A stretch of 64,000 bases of DNA, taken from Oxytricha trifallax. Its lineage: Eukaryota; Ciliophora; Spirotrichea; Sporadotrichida; Oxytrichidae. The stretch is taken from the NCBI GenBank assembly GCA_000711775.1, contig ARYC01000459.1, positions 1 through 64,000 on the forward strand, read 5' to 3'. Shown here piece by piece: positions 34,224 to 45,139 of this stretch (positions are counted from its first letter, which is position 1; the number at the start of each line of letters is the position of its first letter). The position numbers and the translations under genes are program-made. The notes below the pieces were generated by a model that worked only from the letters and a program-made list of their open reading frames with translations, did no database searches and had not been told where the DNA came from.

Positions 34224-35468
34224 TATCTGCTCTGACCGAGACCCCCCCTCAGCCGAGACCTCCACTCCCCCCTCAAACAAAGAATCCCTTTTCTCTCACT
34301 TTTATTGTAATTTTTTCATGAATTTATTTTTACTCCAAATAAATTTCTTGCCTTTCGAGCAGATATTACTATTAAGTATTTGATTTGATAAGTTCCACTA
34401 CGTCCGTCTACTTTATTTTAGAACATGGTTCCATAAGGAAATATTTATAATAGGGTATATTTTTGACTGTCATGAGTAATAATATGATTTCATTGATAGA
34501 CATAAAGTTGAATTAAACATTTTTTATAACTTAAATCACTTACACTCTACTATATAGTAAAAATAAATATAATAATTTTTCCTATTATTTTTCGCTTAAT
34601 TGAAATATGAATACTTTTATTATTATTGCTGACACAGAATCTCCTAGGAATTTTGATTTCTAGTTCAAACTAGGGCACCTCCAGGTTCGTGGCAGTTAAG
34701 AATTTTCTGATCATTTATTTTTAAAAATTTTTAGCTGTAGGTAGTTGTTGTAGGTGATGGAGTAGTTGTTGTAGGAATTGGAGTTGTAGTAGTAGAAAAT
34801 GTTGTTATTGTCTGAGTATTTCTGATAACTGTTTCATAGAGATAGTATCTAAAGTCTGATGTCTAATTTTCAAATAATTTCACATAACGAATGCCATTTT
34901 TCAAGTATAATAAATCAATTTCTAATTAAAAATTAATATTCAAATCTAATATTGGAATATTATTACTTTATTTAGCTAATTACTAATAAAATTTATTTCT
35001 TAAGCTTTATTTATTGAAAAGTTAAAGACAATTTTATTATGCTTAAGATTACAATTAAAATATATAAATGAATAAAATAAGAATTTTATTAGAAATTAAC
35101 TAAATAAAGTAATAATAATAATAAAAGTATTCATGTTTAAATGAAGCGAAAAATAATAGGAAATGTTTAATTCAACTTTATGTCTATCAATGAAATCATA
35201 TAATTACTCATGACAGTCAAAAATATACCCTATTATAAATATTTCCTTATGGAACCATGTTCTAAAATAAAGTAGACGGACGTAGTGGAACTTATCAAAT
35301 AAAATACTTAATAGTAATATCTGCTCGAAAAGCAAGAAATTTATTTGGAGTAAAAATAAATTCATGAAAAAATTACAATAAAAGTTAGAGAATAGGGAAT
35401 TCTTTGTTTGAGGGGGGGGAGTGGGGGTCTCGGCTGAGGGGGAGGGACTCTCGTTCAGAACAGATATC
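34224..35468. mobile_element. Palindromic fold-back, family A copy 3, in the TBE transposase
   Basis: Ends ATATCTGCTCTGACCGAGAC and TCGTTCAGAACAGATAT. Arms of about 400 bp, including ACTACGTCCGTCTACTTTAT, closely match copy 4 (49.2 kb). The centre, 34625-34920, is not palindromic and carries a coding-like fragment. The element splits the transposase reading frame. Confidence 0.82.
34630..34920 (-). pseudogene. Thr/Pro-rich surface-protein fragment inside fold-back A3
   Basis: Minus strand reads EIDLLYLKNGIRYVKLFENQ, TSDFRYYLYETVIRNTQTIT and then TTTTPIPTTTTPSPTTTTYS. The Thr/Pro tract is typical of a mucin-like stalk of secreted or surface proteins, followed by low-complexity sequence. It is embedded between arms that otherwise match copy 4 of the family, which lacks it, so it looks captured. 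Confidence 0.5.
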
Positions 35469-35740
35469 TTTAGTTAAAACCTTTAATTTTTAATTATAAA
35501 CTCTTATTTTGCTGTAATTCTTTTACCAATAACTAAATATAAAGGTATTAAAGGTAAATAATTCCACATCTGCGTTTACGAATTTTATATTATGCTGTTA
35601 AGCCCTCTGCATTTAATCGTATATATATATATATAATTTAAATTATTTTTATAAAATGGAACATTAAAGTCAATCATACTGTTAATGCGAATGACTGTCT
35701 TTAAAGGCATTCATAATATATAATAATTTAAACTTATTGA
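35469..35740 (-). pseudogene. TBE transposase, middle part
   Basis: Homologous by eye to 60290-60400 of the complete TBE: shared CTCTGCATTTAAT and TAAAATGG...GTCAAT blocks in the same orientation. It breaks off near 35740, just before the methyltransferase gene; the N-terminal continuation appears only at 38.56 kb. Confidence 0.6.
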
Positions 35741-35776
35741 TTTAATTATTTATTCTATACTAATGCTACTAATTTT

Positions 35777-36778
35777 TCATGTCCATAACTCAAAGTCTCT
35801 GCGTTTATCAACTGGTTACCAAAAGAAGTGAGGTCTGATGTTATTAGGTCTGGCGAACACTTCTAGGTTGAGTCTATCTGGGGCCATTTGCTATATGAAG
35901 TCATAAATTTGCTTGGGCTTCTCAGAGTGCTTTCCTACTTCTGGAAAGATAACATTATCAGTGTGATGATACTTAAGCATGTCAGTGAAGTAACCTTTTT
36001 TCCCAATAAGAAAGCTCTCGTTATTATGGGCTGTGTACATGCCAGATCCTTTATGTAGTTTATGATTCTTTGTCAATTTTATCCATTCACCTTTCTCGAC
36101 TTCATCATAGCCATGATTTTTGAAGAACTGTCTTGCAACCTCTTTCTTTTGATTTACAAACCACATAATGAGAATTCCTCTCTCTTGTACTAACTCTATA
36201 GGCATCTTTAGAATTTCCTCATCACTCACGGTACCATAGGGAACTCCTTATTTTATTCTGTATGCAGGGTCCATGAGTACTACTTCATAAAGCTTCCCAT
36301 ACCTTACCATAGCGTCATTTGCAATTAGCTCCCACATTTTATAATCATTTATATCTCCCTAGAATATGACAGGCTCAGTTACTGTTTTGTATTTGATTTA
36401 ATAAACCTTTTGCTATATTGTTATAAGCTTTTACCCATCTATAACATCCGTTTCAACTTTTGCTGGGCCTTCAGGAAATTTTTGAGTTGAGCTTTATTTT
36501 CTCATCTTAGTTATTACTTTAGTTTTTTTCATATTTAGCTTGCAAACACTTTCATGTTTTTTACAGTTATAAGCTCTACCCTTAACTTTACCTCAATACT
36601 GACAAGTACGTTCCTTAAGCTTTATCTTGTCCCTTGCTACTTAATTGACCTCCCTATTATAGTTTGACTGGTGAACTTATGGTGAATTTAGGCTTTCATG
36701 CGTAGTTGTTGTCTCACAATAATTGCATATATATTTATCACTTTTGATAAGCTTCATTGACTTTATTTTCTTTTGCAT
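35777..36778 (-). CDS. Zinc-finger/MT-A70 adenine methyltransferase gene in a TBE
   Basis: Minus-strand frame from ATG 36778 to TGA 35777-35779, 333 codons, TAA/TAG as Gln, with one in-frame TGA at 36593-36595. Residues 15-85: two Cys-rich finger-like units, YICNYCETTTHESLNSPQVH and TCQY-*-GKVKG, RAYNCKKHESVCKLNM; the TGA sits where a Cys is expected. Residues about 165-325: MT-A70 fold with VLMDPAYRIK (family DPPW, here DPAY), YGTVSDEEILKMPIEL, RGILIMWFVNQKKEVARQFF, GSGMYTAHNNESFLIGKKG, HSEKPKQIYDFIQQMAPDRL and LEVFARPNNIRPHFFW. MT-A70 enzymes methylate N6 of adenine in RNA or DNA; ciliate MTA1-type members act on DNA. The gene stands where TBEs carry a zinc-finger/kinase gene. The altered catalytic motif and the single stop raise doubt about activity; the substrate is inferred only. 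Confidence 0.78.
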
Positions 36779-37212
36779 TTAAGTTCTAAAATGTTTTTCT
36801 TTTCAAAGTTTTATTCATGCTTTAGCTATTTTATCATACTTTTGATTTGAATATTGGATTGAGTATAAACTTAGGAGGTAAAACTTTTTGAGTAGAAACT
36901 TAGGCTCAAGATTATTAAAAGGGTTTATGGTTTAGCATCTATGTTATCACTATGAAGCCATTTTAATATTTTTAAAATGATTATTCTATAATTTCTTATT
37001 TAGTTTATAATTATTATTGAATTATTATGAAGAATATAGAATTAAAAAATTTACTATGAATTTATACAAAATTAAATTTAGAAGCAAATCACAGAATATA
37101 TGGGAACTTAGTAATAATTATTTTAAATAATTTTTAGTAATCATTTTACATTTATTTGGTTTGAAACTATAATCCTTAAACTATATTATAGGGAGAGTAA
37201 AATTAATATAGT

Positions 37213-37560
37213 AGAGTGTACTATGGCCTCCTTGTTTGAGTTAAGTTAAAAAAGTAAGTAATAATTTATTAATAAAATTAAATAATTATTGCATATTTTC
37301 TCTAATATTATATGAATAAGTATTGAAGTGGTAATGTAGAGATTCTCTAAGCATAGTTAAGAAAATGAGTGAAAACTTAGGGAGCCAAACTTTATTAGTA
37401 AAAATTTAGGAAGTCCATATAAGAGTTTAAAAAGTAAGTAAAATATAACCTTTTTAAATATCAATGTACGCTAATATATTAAATTATGATAAGATTATAT
37501 TATATTTTTTACATTCACAACAGGAGTCCATGGAGGAGTGGTATCCTCTTATATTAATTA
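37213..37560 (+). other. Possible small exons with GTAAGT donors
   Basis: ATGGCCTCCTTGTTTGAGTT at 37223 leads to AAAAAAGTAAGTAA; then ATGAGTGAAAACTTAGGGAG near 37365 leads again to AAAAAGTAAGTAAA; AACAGGAGTCCATGGAGGAG follows at about 37520. The repeated donor-like sites and a CAG acceptor suggest spliced 5' exons upstream of the 22-kDa-type gene, but the pieces are short. Confidence 0.25.
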
Positions 37561-37799
37561 CATTTATTTCATATTATTAATAAGTTTTAGTTATTTTTAA
37601 AGCTAATGGTTATTATAATTATTAGCTTTCATGTTGGTAAAGTTCTATGTAATTTCTGGTCAGCAGCATGTATAGCAAATACTCGAGCCTAAATTTCAGC
37701 TAAGTATACTTATTTTAACTCATGAATCAAACTTTACAACAGAATATTAAATTGATTTCGTTAAATATAATTATTTAATCATAATAAAAAATATAGCCC

Positions 37800-38090
37800 A
37801 TGGAGAGCATAGACGTCCATAGTCAAGACATCAGAGAATTTCAAAATAAATTTAGGTCGAAGAATGACTGGTTGAATTTTTTGCGATTTAACAGTAAGAT
37901 ACTAATATTAACACTTATAGAGGGGTACTTCTTGCCTAAAGATGACCATATTACCAAGAGGTTCTTTAAGGACTTTTTAGCTGGCGAAAAAGTTTCTTTT
38001 GAAATTTGGAGAGGTTGTATAGTTGAACTTTCCATATTATGAGGAACTTTCAGTAAAGGACATTTTTAAACAAATTCAAGAAGACCCATG
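37800..38090 (+). pseudogene. Second TBE 22-kDa-type gene, N-terminal part
   Basis: ATG 37800. Reads DIREFQNKFRSKNDWLNFLR, paralleling VQAQELIQRFRSKEDLQRYL of the 58.6-kb copy, then a phase change leads to LNFPYYEELSVKDIFKQIQE, paralleling FAEIPNYPEISVTNLYDDGM. It is diverged well beyond the first 22-kDa copy in this element, so this block comes from a different TBE lineage. Confidence 0.6.
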
Positions 38091-38249
38091 ATGATGATGA
38101 TTTTTAGCCATTGAATTAATTTACGGGAGGTTATCAACCGTTTATAAGAATTAACATCAAACCTTTCAAAGTACTCTCGGACTAACACTTGACTTTTTGA
38201 GTTCCCATGTGCTTTGTAGTAAAGGCAAGAAGACCCATAAATCGTGAAA

Positions 38250-38465
38250 TTGATGAATTATTACCCAGACTATCAAGCGCTTCCTGGTAGAAAGTACTTC
38301 TATGGGGTCTTGGGCATCCTTCATACAAACTATTTGTCCTCACTCATTAAGCATGCAAATAGGTCAAGAAATTTAAGCGACACTATGGAGGAAGAAAAAG
38401 AAAAATACTTATAAAGGATGAGCTGTATAGACAGCTACAAGGAGAGCCATTATTTTCAAGTAAGA
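38250..38465 (+). pseudogene. Coding-like segment following the 22-kDa-type gene
   Basis: Reads MNYYPDYQALPGRKYFYGVL, GILHTNYLSSLIKHANRSRN and LSDTMEEEKEKYLQRM in ciliate code. The position suggests the C-terminal half of the 22-kDa-type protein, where the other copies have a basic helix (LHRERKSQIMYEVNKRLYS). Alignment is weak, so this may instead be a separate small gene. Confidence 0.45.
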
Positions 38466-38559
38466 TTTATTATATTTAATAATTTATAATTAGAGTCTAA
38501 AGGCAATGCACTCTCTATGCTCAAGCTTAAGTCAAGACCTCGCTAACAAAAAAAGAAGA

Positions 38560-38935
38560 GGGAGTACCATCTATTCTTACAATATGTTCGCTATGGATTA
38601 AGCAGAGATATGAAACTCAGTGTAGGTGATTAAACATCACGGCTCTCTATGCTAGAGAGAAATTACCCCAATATTTGAGAGTCTTATCATTAATATGATA
38701 ATCGATATGATTCTGCTAAATTTTTTCATGGTCTCATAGGTTTAGAATTAAGGTGCTATCTCTTTAAATTCGACAATAATAAAAGTGAGAACTAACAGTA
38801 GCAGAAAATTTATAGATCAGCTTTGCTATAGAAGTGTAATTAAGCATAGGCTTGAGTTATTCTCTATATTAATCACATCCATAACACAACTTAAACAATA
38901 AATATATATATATACTAACTGTCATAAATTTGTGA
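38560..38935 (-). pseudogene. TBE transposase, N-terminal part
   Basis: Matches 60380-60720 of the complete TBE in the same orientation: CCCCAATATTTGAGAGTCTT corresponds to GCCCAATACTTCAAAGATTT, and CACATCCATAACACA to CACATCCATATCACA. It lies against the right terminal region as in a normal TBE. Confidence 0.6.
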
Positions 38936-39089
38936 CCCTACCATTTCATTTAAACTCAAAATTAATAATATTTTAGCCCTAATCCCCTGCTCAAACCCTC
39001 TTAAAAGTTTAATATAGCATGCACAAATAATATTATTTTATCATTTTTAAAAAAAACTCAATCAAAAACTTTAGGGTTTTGATTTTGAT

Positions 39090-40220
39090 TATTAATATTA
39101 GAAAGCCTTAATAATTTTTTATTAATTTACTTCATATTTATATTATTTTATAATTTAAATAAAATCTTTAATTATCCAAAAAGTTATATTTTATAATAAA
39201 AAATGAATTACATATACGTAGTTTAAAGGTTTTTCATTATATATTTTTGAGAATAAGATAATAGTAATCGCTAATCTATATAATACTTATTTGTAAAATA
39301 ATTTTTTAATTTTATATAACCTTTAGGAGATTAAAATTTTCTTTACCATAGATACATTTAATTAAGTTTCTCAAATTTATAATAAAAAATGAATATTAAA
39401 TTTAAAATGCCTAAGTTGTGCATTTTTCGTAAAATTTTATTCTATTTAATATAATAAAACATTAATATGAATATAGTTATCTAATTAAGAATAAGATAAA
39501 TCTCTAAATTTATTATTTAATTATTATTTCTAAGATCACGATGTTTTTGATAGTATCAAAAATGTTCATCAATAAATCTACAGGAAAAAAAATTGAGTAC
39601 TGCAATTTTTGAATATGTATAAATTTTATTTTATAATCTAGTCATCATTGTTAAGATAAAAGAAAACTATAATTCTAGTATTTACTTTACATAAGGTTGG
39701 AAAGAGTTAATGAATTTTTAATTTTGTATTAATTATTCATTAAATATAATAGTTATTTATTGATCTTACTAACGGGCAAGGGAACTCTAATATTCATTAT
39801 TGAAGGAATAATTTGAAGTATAAAATTTTAGATAATTTAATATATAAATTGCACTAATTTAAATCATTAAAGTGTGGTAATATTTTTCAATAAAAGTTAT
39901 GAGATATGCTGTTTTTCTTTATTAAGTTATGTAAATTTATCCTATAGAAAGGCGATAATAATTGAGCTTAATTTTTATTTTCAATTCACTCGAAAAATAC
40001 ACCCTAAATAACGAGATTTATCTAAATTTATTAATAAAAAAAAATAATAGCGCCAATAGTTAAGTCTATATAATTTATAATTTTTTTGTGAAAAGTACCA
40101 TATTGTTTAGGTTTTAATATATTTTATTTCCATTAATTGTTGTTATTTATTAGTTTTAAATTTTTTTTTTAATAACTAATTCAAATTTATTTCTACAATA
40201 ATAGTTGTTACTTAATTCAG
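39090..40220. other. AT-rich spacer with a decayed family B copy
   Basis: No confident gene. 39955-40125 retains AACGAGATTTATC, AATAGCGCCAATAGTTAAG and AGTACCATATTG of the family B inner arm. A short island near 39537-39590 (HDVFDSIKNVHQQIYRKK) is a possible gene segment. Confidence 0.45.
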
Positions 40221-40221
40221 A

Positions 40222-40345
40222 ACTTTTGACTTTAATAGAAGATAAAAAGGTCTTTTCAGAGTTATTATCTAATTCTCTTAAAGAAACTATGAGTAAAATT
40301 AAGTATATGAGGTTTGATAGAGAGCATATTGAGTAAAGAGTTGAA
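40222..40345 (+). CDS. Coding island, possible MDS of an unknown gene
   Basis: Reads TLIEDKKVFSELLSNSLKET and MSKIKYMRFDREHIEQRVEF in ciliate code, amphipathic and helix-like, within AT-rich DNA. No family recognised. It may belong with the other islands at 41-55 kb or with the distal RNF213-like gene. Confidence 0.45.
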
Positions 40346-41214
40346 TTTATAATTTTTAATTTATAAGTTGATAAGATTTCATGTCTCTTACTTTAAAAAG
40401 TTATTGTTTATGAACCATAAATGATTAATTTATCCTATAATATTCGAATAAAATTATAATTATACTTGAAAATGATTAAGTTTATAAGACTCTATTGGAG
40501 TTATTTATTTCTTAATTGCAAAATTCTGATAAGTAAGATGATATTAATAGAAGTTGGTAAAAGTATATAGAAAATAATCATAAATATGTATAATAATAGA
40601 TCTTTATCTCATAAATCTTTCATATTTTATTTTTGTTAATTTTTTGAATTAAAAATATATAAAGTAAATTTTATTAAATGCAATAAGTAAATAGTAAATT
40701 TTGAGACAAATAAGATCACATCAATTATTTATAGTATAAAGAAAAATATCTTAGATTTTAAGATTTAGATTTTCAAAATTTGGTAGTTTAAGCAAAAGAA
40801 AAAAAAAATAACTCTTGACATTGTTGTTATTATAGACTTTTTAAAATGGTGATAATTTATTTAATAAAATTTTTGAGATAAATTTCTTTAATCGTCAAAA
40901 CTTGTAGGAACAAATATATTTTTTAATATTATTATATTGAATAGAATTTTAGTGTTTTAAATCTTAAATCAAGCATTCTTTGGTATTTATAATGATATAT
41001 AATATTATATTAGTTAGTTAATTAGTTCGTTAGATAATTAGTTAGTTAGTTAGTCACTTAGGTAAGTTTAATATTATATTAAATTAATATAATAAAAATT
41101 TTATAATTAATTTAAAAAAATAAATCCTATTTTATCTCTTCTCTTTTTTTTAATTTTTTTCTCTCTCATATAATATATATAGCTTAAGAAAAGGATATCA
41201 TAAATTGTATTTAG

Positions 41215-41412
41215 TCTTTCCATGGCGCAGCTTTGAACTTCTTTAGAACACTTATATTGAAGTACTATACCTTCATGATATATGAGTTAGAAGAAAATTG
41301 TCTTATTGACTATTTGATTGAAGGAAACTAATACATTCAATCCCAGTTACTGGAATAATTCAAAAAAGGATATGAGAGAAGAGGGTTTCAAAATATAAGG
41401 CAATGTATATTT
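41215..41412 (+). CDS. Coding island, possible MDS of an unknown gene
   Basis: Reads FHGAALNFFRTLILKYYTFM, IYELEENCLIDYLIEGNQYI and QSQLLEQFKKGYERRGFQNI with TAA as Gln (GNQY, LEQF). Helical, mixed charge, unlike chance translation of the surrounding A/T. The continuation may be the island at 41.53 kb. Confidence 0.5.
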
Positions 41413-41529
41413 ATTTATTAATAATTTACAAGAGACTTAGCATGGTTTTTATTAAAATTAAAAATACAAAAACAATTTAAGGCGTTTATTTTAAAGAATT
41501 ATACCTAGTTTATAAATAAAAAATCAGAA

Positions 41530-41727
41530 AAATAACATGCTTTATAATATAATCTATAAAGCTGGAAACAATTACATTATTCAAAAGTCTTTTAAAGTAA
41601 AGCAGTTTCCCTTTTTCAATAAAATTTACTCGATTCTAGTTAATGGAAATCCAATAATAAAAGAAAAAATCAATCGTACTATAAGACAAGAGAAAATAAA
41701 GGAATTAATAAATAATATTTTTTAAGT
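41530..41727 (+). CDS. Coding island, possible MDS of an unknown gene
   Basis: Reads NMLYNIIYKAGNNYIIQKSF, KVKQFPFFNKIYSILVNGNP and IIKEKINRTIRQEKIKELIN. Basic and helix-forming toward the end. It is open without any stop for 62 codons despite the high A/T, but has no recognisable domain. Confidence 0.4.
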
Positions 41728-42088
41728 TTATAATTAATATTATTATACATAATAATAGTCATTAAAGTTGTATATCCTAAAATTTCAATTATTGATAAAA
41801 AAGTAAAATAATAAAAATCAAATCAAAATATAATTAATATTAATGTTTCTAGGATTTAAATTAAAAACCATAATTTACCTATTTATGTAAAAAAAAAATA
41901 AACTTTAATTATTAAAACAACATCTTATAAAAAAATTAGCATGGAGTTGCAATATAGTATAGAAAATATTTTTAATTAATTATTATTGAATATTTTAATA
42001 AAAACGAGCTAAAAATAATCTAAATGAAGAATTCCAATATATAAAAATTAAACCCAATCAATCATATTAATATTTATTTATTTGTAAT

Positions 42089-42505
42089 ATTGTAGAAATA
42101 CATTTGAATTTGGAAAATTAATTTTAATTAAATATATAGTAATACAAAATTGTGGCAGTCAAAGTTGGCCAATTTGAACGATCTAGGGCTCATTCGATAG
42201 GGAATTCAAAATTAGCTGGACTTTGTTATTGGCGGTACTATTTTATCGCATCCCCAGAGCGAGATAATTCGACTTTAATTAAACCCATCTAAATTCATTA
42301 AATTATACCCTCACATTAAAGTCGAATTATCTCGCTCTGGGGATGCGATAAAATAGTACCGCCAATAACAAAGTCCAGCTAATTTTGAATTCTCTATCGA
42401 ATGAGCCCTAGATTGTTTAAATGGCCAACTTAAACTGCCACAATTTTGTATTACTATATATTTAATTAAAATTAATTTTCCAAATTCAAATGTATTTCTT
42501 CAATA
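42089..42505. mobile_element. Palindromic element, family B copy 2
   Basis: Ends TTGTAGAAATACATTTG and CAAATGTATTTCTTCAA beside TA. Centre near 42297. Arms contain GTGGCAGTCAAAGTTGGCC and TTGGCGGTACTATTTTATCG with compensating partners (ATCGCATCCCCAGAGCGAG pairs with CTCGCTCTGGGGATGCGAT). Coding sequence starts directly at its right border. Confidence 0.85.
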
Positions 42506-42848
42506 ATGAAATTGAATAGTTACAAGATAAACTTTAATTATATGAGGAAAAAATAGAGTAATTTAATAATGGTAAGGAAAAGTATGAGAATGAAGAATTT
42601 ACTGATGAGGAGTAGGATAATTAGGATATATTGCAATATATGAGAACTCAGTTCTTTGACAATCAAAATATTTAATAAATGAATTAGATAATAGACGAAG
42701 AAGAAATTCCTGAAGAAATTGAAATTGAGGAAGATAAAGATGAATATGGATAATAGAATTAGATTTAATAGCAGAATAGGAATAAATTAAGTCTTTATTA
42801 AGTTTAGGATAAAATTCGAGATCTTAATTGTCAAATTTAATAAAGGTT
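42505..42848 (+). CDS. Acidic Gln-rich coding island of an unknown gene
   Basis: Reads NNEIEQLQDKLQLYEEKIEQ, FNNGKEKYENEEFTDEEQDN, QDILQYMRTQFFDNQNIQQM, NQIIDEEEIPEEIEIEEDKD and EYGQQNQIQQQNRNKLSLYQ. Many Gln are TAA/TAG, a strong sign of the ciliate code. A coiled-coil part is followed by an acidic linker. It begins at the family B element, which may have inserted at or near the MDS edge. Confidence 0.6.
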
Positions 42849-43429
42849 TTAAAAAATACAGGTAACTTATATAATAATATTTCAAAGTGTGGAAATTGGG
42901 AGCTGAGAAAATTTTTTTAAATAATAATTAGTTTTGAATATTATTTAGTTTAGTGTTATACGTAGTTTTATAAGGGTATAATTGATATAAAATTAATCTA
43001 ATAATGAAATTTAGTATTAGAACTCATCCCTTTTATCGATTGGAGTGTAATATTTATTTATTTAGTTTTAAATCTCGACCATGATAACTCCACATGCTAA
43101 CAAAAGTCTGCATTAATTGAGAACATAATCAAGATTTAATGCTATAAATTTAAGGGGAAGACCTAATTCTAAATTGCTAAACAATTTTTCAAATCTTATT
43201 GAATGAAATTTTGTTTACAATAGAGTTATATTTAACACACTGCTAATTGGTTTATTTTAAAATTATTAGTTTCTAATTCTTAGTAAAATAAAAAGAAAAA
43301 AATCGATATAATTTAAATTTTTTGTATTTATTTTGTTGTGGCATATTTTATATGGTGATTTTCATCTAAATTATTCTTTTGTAAAATTTTAAATGTTTGA
43401 TAGTATCAATAATTAATTTTAATAGAAAT

Positions 43430-43620
43430 ACAAAAGAGTGATTTCATTGATTTTATTTTATTTTTGTAAGATGCAACAGGAAACTTATTTAGCTGCTAAA
43501 AATGACTTAGATGGAAAATTTGGAGGAAGTAATTTTGGGGATTTCAATTTTTATTTTAATAACCATAGATTTCACTCGAAATTTTTATTTTTTAAAAGGA
43601 AAATGAATGCGGAAATATAA
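43430..43620 (+). CDS. Coding island, possible MDS of an unknown gene
   Basis: Reads MQQETYLAAKNDLDGKFGGS and NFGDFNFYFNNHRFHSKF. The first 30 residues look protein-like (Gly/Asn/Phe); the rest drifts into AT-biased sequence. Weak evidence. Confidence 0.3.
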
Positions 43621-43624
43621 AATA

Positions 43625-45135
43625 AATAAAATTTAAATAATTTATTTTACTCCAACATAATAATTTACTATTGCTTCTTTAAATAGAAATTTTTTTTAAT
43701 ATTATTTAGTGCTAGAAATAATAAAATTAAAAAATCTTAATCTATTAGATTATATAAATAAAATGTAAGATCTTGTAAATAACTTAAATTATAATACAAA
43801 CTTTGACTAATAAAAATAAGTTAAAATTATAAAGATTAAATTGTATTAAATATATAAAAAAATTTATAGGTAAATATAATGAAATTAAAATACCTCAAAC
43901 TAAACTGTAAATCTCAATATAATTAATTTAAAAACAAAATTTAATTTTAAACTGATTTTTAGGGAATTTAAAGATAATGTTAAAAATTACCAATAAAAAT
44001 CCAATAATTCAATTGAATTTAAAGTGTTTAGTTGCTTAATTAGTTGGCTTTTTTAAAAAATAAATTATCTTTAATAAAATTATTCATTAAATATTTACCC
44101 TATATAAAAACTTGAAAATTTTGGTCAATAACTTAATAACTATCATAAATATAGAACTTTCTATAAAATTATTAAAATTTATTGAAATTTATTCATGATT
44201 TATATATGATTTAACAATTAGACTTTTACAAATAAATTATTAATGCTTGTAGTGAAAAATCAAGAAAATTATTTCCTAAATTTATAAATGTTTATATAAT
44301 TAATAAACTTCTAAATCAAATTAATTTATAAAATTACAAACGCAAATACTTTAATGCAGAAACAAAATCTATATTGTTATTTTTAATATTTTATTAAAAT
44401 CAGTCATAAATATAGAAATATTCTTATAGATAAATGAATTTGCACATTTAGAGAAGAAATGAATTCTATTTGCTTGAGTATATAATTAATTTTTTGGTTT
44501 TTTAATTTTTACATAGTAAAGCAAATAAAATAAAATATTAACATGCATTTATTTGAATAATCTGCAATGCATATAATTTAATTTAATAATATTTTTGAAA
44601 TTATAAATTTAATTGTCACATTTAAAAAGCATGACTTCATATTTCAAAATATTACTTTTTAATGAATAATTTATTTAAAAATTAATAGTTTTTAATTTAA
44701 TAAGTTGTTAATATAAATATTAACAGGTAACTTTTTACAAGTCTTAACATCTAGAAAATTATGTACTTGTTTGACAATAGATTTAAAATTCTCGACTTTA
44801 CTATTTAGGTACTAATTTTTCTAGTTACTCGTGAGAGTTATCTTGATTTAAATTAAATTTAACGAATTAGCCGAAATAAAAATTAATTTACATGACTATA
44901 GGGACGCTATAATATTGATTTACCAGTAATAGCGTTCAACTAAATTTAATTTTATCAGGAATTAGCATCATTATTTTAGGTTTAAAATAATTTAACTGCC
45001 AATAATTATAATAACAATTTATTTATTTATTAAAATTCAATTTCCAAATAATATTATACCTTATCAATAATTATTTCTTTATAATTATTATTTTTCAACC
45101 AATACATAGTCAATTAAGAGATAGATTTATAACTG
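43625..45135. other. AT-rich spacer with a decayed family B copy
   Basis: No gene. 44745-45020 keeps CATCTAGAAAATTATGTACTTG, ACTTTACTATTTAGGTAC and the ACTCGTGAGAGTTATC pairing region of a family B palindrome in diverged form. Confidence 0.45.
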
Positions 45136-45139
45136 TTCT

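Larger units (their letters stand above)
31431..39088. mobile_element. Composite TBE-type transposon (C4A4 ends)
   Basis: The left end CCCCAAAACCTTTGAAG at about 31431 is matched in reverse near 39065-39088 (CTTTAGGGTTTTG). Inside lie, left to right: a minus-strand kinase-type gene, a plus-strand 22-kDa-type gene, the C-terminal and middle parts of a minus-strand transposase split by fold-back A3, a minus-strand zinc-finger/MT-A70 gene, a second 22-kDa-type gene, and the transposase N-terminus. Two sets of accessory genes but parts of one transposase indicate either a fused pair of TBEs with an internal deletion, or insertion of an accessory-gene block into the transposase. Most frames are broken, unlike the TBE at 56.6 kb. 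Confidence 0.7.

Noticed and set aside
36593-36595. Reading TGA as an amino acid (for example Cys) in the methyltransferase gene
   Set aside because: Many other frames in the window end at TGA while using TAA/TAG as Gln. One TGA at a Cys position is more simply a point change.
41020-41060. TTAG tetranucleotide tract as a functional repeat or CRISPR-like array
   Set aside because: Imperfect short tandem repeat without spacers; simple slippage.
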